Of a DNA stretch of 64,000 nt, positions 62,920 to 64,000 are shown in pieces. The DNA lies in assembly GCA_036504445.1 (NCBI GenBank), contig DASXVE010000012.1:96275-160274 (forward strand). Direction: 5' to 3'. How positions within the stretch are numbered: position 1 is the stretch's first letter; the number at the start of each line of letters is the position of its first letter. This stretch comes from Candidatus Aquicultor sp. (GTDB lineage Bacteria; Actinomycetota; Aquicultoria; Aquicultorales; Aquicultoraceae). A program made the position numbers and the translations under genes. The notes under the pieces are model-generated. The model was not told where the DNA came from and searched no databases. It was given only the letters and a program-made list of their open reading frames with translations.

Positions 62920-63656
62920 GTGCGAAGACAAGCAATTTCCGTTATCCTATCGTGTCTCATGTTGCTTTCAATATGTTTGGTTCCTGCTTCGGCTAGTGAG
63001 ACTGCTCAAGTACAGAAAGTATTAAAGCCAGCAAGCGATAGCTATATCGTGCTAGACAAAGTTGAATTTACGGACGATGGTAATAGCGCGCATGTTGTTG
63101 TCAAAGATCATTTTAGGCCTGAGTGTGCTAGCCAAGCCTACACAATGATATTGATGGCAAGCAGGGAACATATAAAACAGTAAAGAAAGCTCCGCTTGCG
63201 GTGCAGGCACAACCAGATGCAGGTTACTCTGCTGCTACAACGACTAGGTACAATTGGGTGAAACTTAGCACAAGAGACCCTTTTGGATACGAAGTGTGCG
63301 CTACCAAGTTAAGAGTCGACTGGTACGATTATGGCGGTACCTTAGGGTTCAGAAGCCATAGCGAGAATGCCTGGGCTGCTAATCCAACGCCCCCAGGGAC
63401 TCATTGGTACAATAGTAGCTATTTTATTGCTGATCCATATATTTATTATGCTTGGTCTAGATTAGATCAGTCAGGAAACGCAAGGTGCTATAACTATGAT
63501 TTTCAAAATACTAGCTTGCGAACTGATGCGGCCCACTATATGACAATTACCTGTTATGCAGGAGGTGCTGCCAATTACACCTCGAGCTGGGACGTAACGG
63601 GTGAATACTATTGGTTGTTACATGCCGACGTCTTTAGTGGTTACGGGACGTATTAA
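62920..63656 (+). pseudogene. Exported protein gene split by a frameshift
   Basis: GTG 62920 follows AAAGGAGG (62907-62914) and begins a signal peptide (RRQAISVILSCLMLLSICLV then PASASETA). This frame ends at 63183, but from about 63150 the next frame continues with DGKQGTYKTVKKAPLAVQAQ and runs to 63656. One extra base around 63137-63145 would join them into a protein of about 245 residues. The C-terminal half is rich in Tyr, Trp and Asn with three Cys. The family is not recognised. It could be a true pseudogene, a sequencing error or, less likely, programmed frameshifting. Confidence 0.6.
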
Positions 63657-63672
63657 TAGTTGTATTAAGCAG

Positions 63673-63714
63673 AATAGACGGCATACCGTTGATTTACACG
63701 GTATGCCGTCTATT
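63673..63714 (+). terminator. Strong hairpin terminator
   Basis: AATAGACGGCATACCGT (63673-63689), an 8-nt loop and ACGGTATGCCGTCTATT (63698-63714) form a perfect 17-bp stem 16 nt after the stop of the exported-protein gene; the T-run is short (TATTTAGTTA). Confidence 0.75.
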
Positions 63715-63748
63715 TAGTTATGGTTGTGCATAGCACACGAGCACAACC

Positions 63749-63767
63749 GCTCCAAAAGTTCGAAAAT
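63749..63767 (+). repeat. 19-nt direct repeat, copy 2
   Basis: Second copy of the sequence at 62219-62237. It lies 37-55 nt beyond the IS256-type transposase stop, so it may belong to the terminal region of that element. Confidence 0.6.
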
Positions 63768-63803
63768 AGTCCGGAGCTATTGTCAAATGTTGTGGATAGC
63801 ATC

Positions 63804-64000
63804 CTAAGCCACAACCCTTCCTTCTAGCTTCACAAGTTCAATCCCGTCTTTAAAAACAACGCCCTCCCGTACTTTTGCGACCAAATGCGGTGCCCTAATA
63901 CGGTACCATCGCTTCTCGGCAGATTCGAGCAACTTAAACGCCATAGTAAGCCCGGCCTCTCGGGAGCCGGCTCCTTTGGTGACTCTCGTTCTTAGCTTCA
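63804..64000 (-). mobile_element. IS256-family transposase, C-terminal part (cut by window edge)
   Basis: Read on the minus strand from the right edge, 64 codons encode KLRTRVTKGAGSREAGLTMA, then FKLLESAEKRWYRIRAPHLV and a tail ending KLEGRVVA, with the stop at 63806-63804. The TKGAGSREA...MAFKL...AEKRW pattern is the characteristic C terminus of IS256-family (mutator-type) transposases. The rest lies outside the window, so completeness cannot be judged. Confidence 0.85.

Overview
The window is a gene-dense, mid-GC bacterial chromosome segment with mostly housekeeping content. DivIVA-like, ScpA/ScpB, WhiG/FliA-type sigma and CbiX-type cobalt chelatase genes, together with GTTT-N15-GGGTA (SigB/SigF-like) promoter motifs, suggest a deep-branching Gram-positive, probably actinobacterial-grade lineage. 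No rRNA or complete tRNA gene is present, so this placement is inference.

Layout. 1-9.7 kb: DUF3866 tail, Nudix ADP-ribose pyrophosphatase, XerD, phosphopentomutase, a DUF2267 protein, a P-type ATPase-like protein that has lost nearly all catalytic motifs, a DivIVA/roadblock hybrid with a LolA-like partner, pyrimidine-nucleoside phosphorylase and cysteine synthase. 9.7-17.5 kb: a DHH-CBS-tRNA nucleotidyltransferase, a site-2 protease, TrpS, ScpA/ScpB, an AI-2E family permease and an RluB-type pseudouridine synthase. 17.6-32.1 kb: a long cobalamin operon behind a B12 riboswitch with its own terminator (cobU, cobQ/cbiP, cbiB, btuR, pduX-like, cobD, cbiA, cbiX-C fusion, cbiD, cbiE, cbiL, cbiF, cbiG, cbiH, cbiJ). 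32.4-37.4 kb: unrelated membrane, transport, protease and aldo/keto reductase genes. 37.6-40.5 kb: a second, nearly identical B12 riboswitch ahead of cobT-cobS-cobC. The two loci together cover the anaerobic route from sirohydrochlorin to adenosylcobalamin, except that no cbiT is visible.

40.7-47.1 kb: an aromatic amino-acid cluster (hisC-like aminotransferase, DAHP synthase, prephenate dehydrogenase, EPSP synthase) followed by cmk, plsC and ispH. Between hisC and the DAHP synthase gene lies a 26-codon leader peptide ending in a run of tyrosine codons, followed by mutually complementary segments. This looks like a tyrosine-responsive attenuator. 48-59.6 kb: a DUF512 radical-SAM protein, Der GTPase, plsY, gpsA (apparently starting at a non-standard codon), a glycosyltransferase plus OtsB pair, queH-queA-tgt (queuosine), yajC, xerC and a WhiG/FliA sigma factor.

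59.6-64 kb: an accessory, partly AT-rich end. It holds a tRNA 3'-end-like fragment fused to a serine-recombinase remnant, a complete IS1634-family element, a 35-residue exported peptide, a small membrane protein, a frameshifted exported protein and the 3' end of an IS256-family transposase. This is probably the edge of a decayed mobile element.

Observations most worth follow-up: the catalytically stripped P-type ATPase, the Tyr leader peptide, the DivIVA-roadblock fusion, the tRNA-end attachment-like site, the non-AUG gpsA start and the 103-nt cbiG/cbiH overlap.
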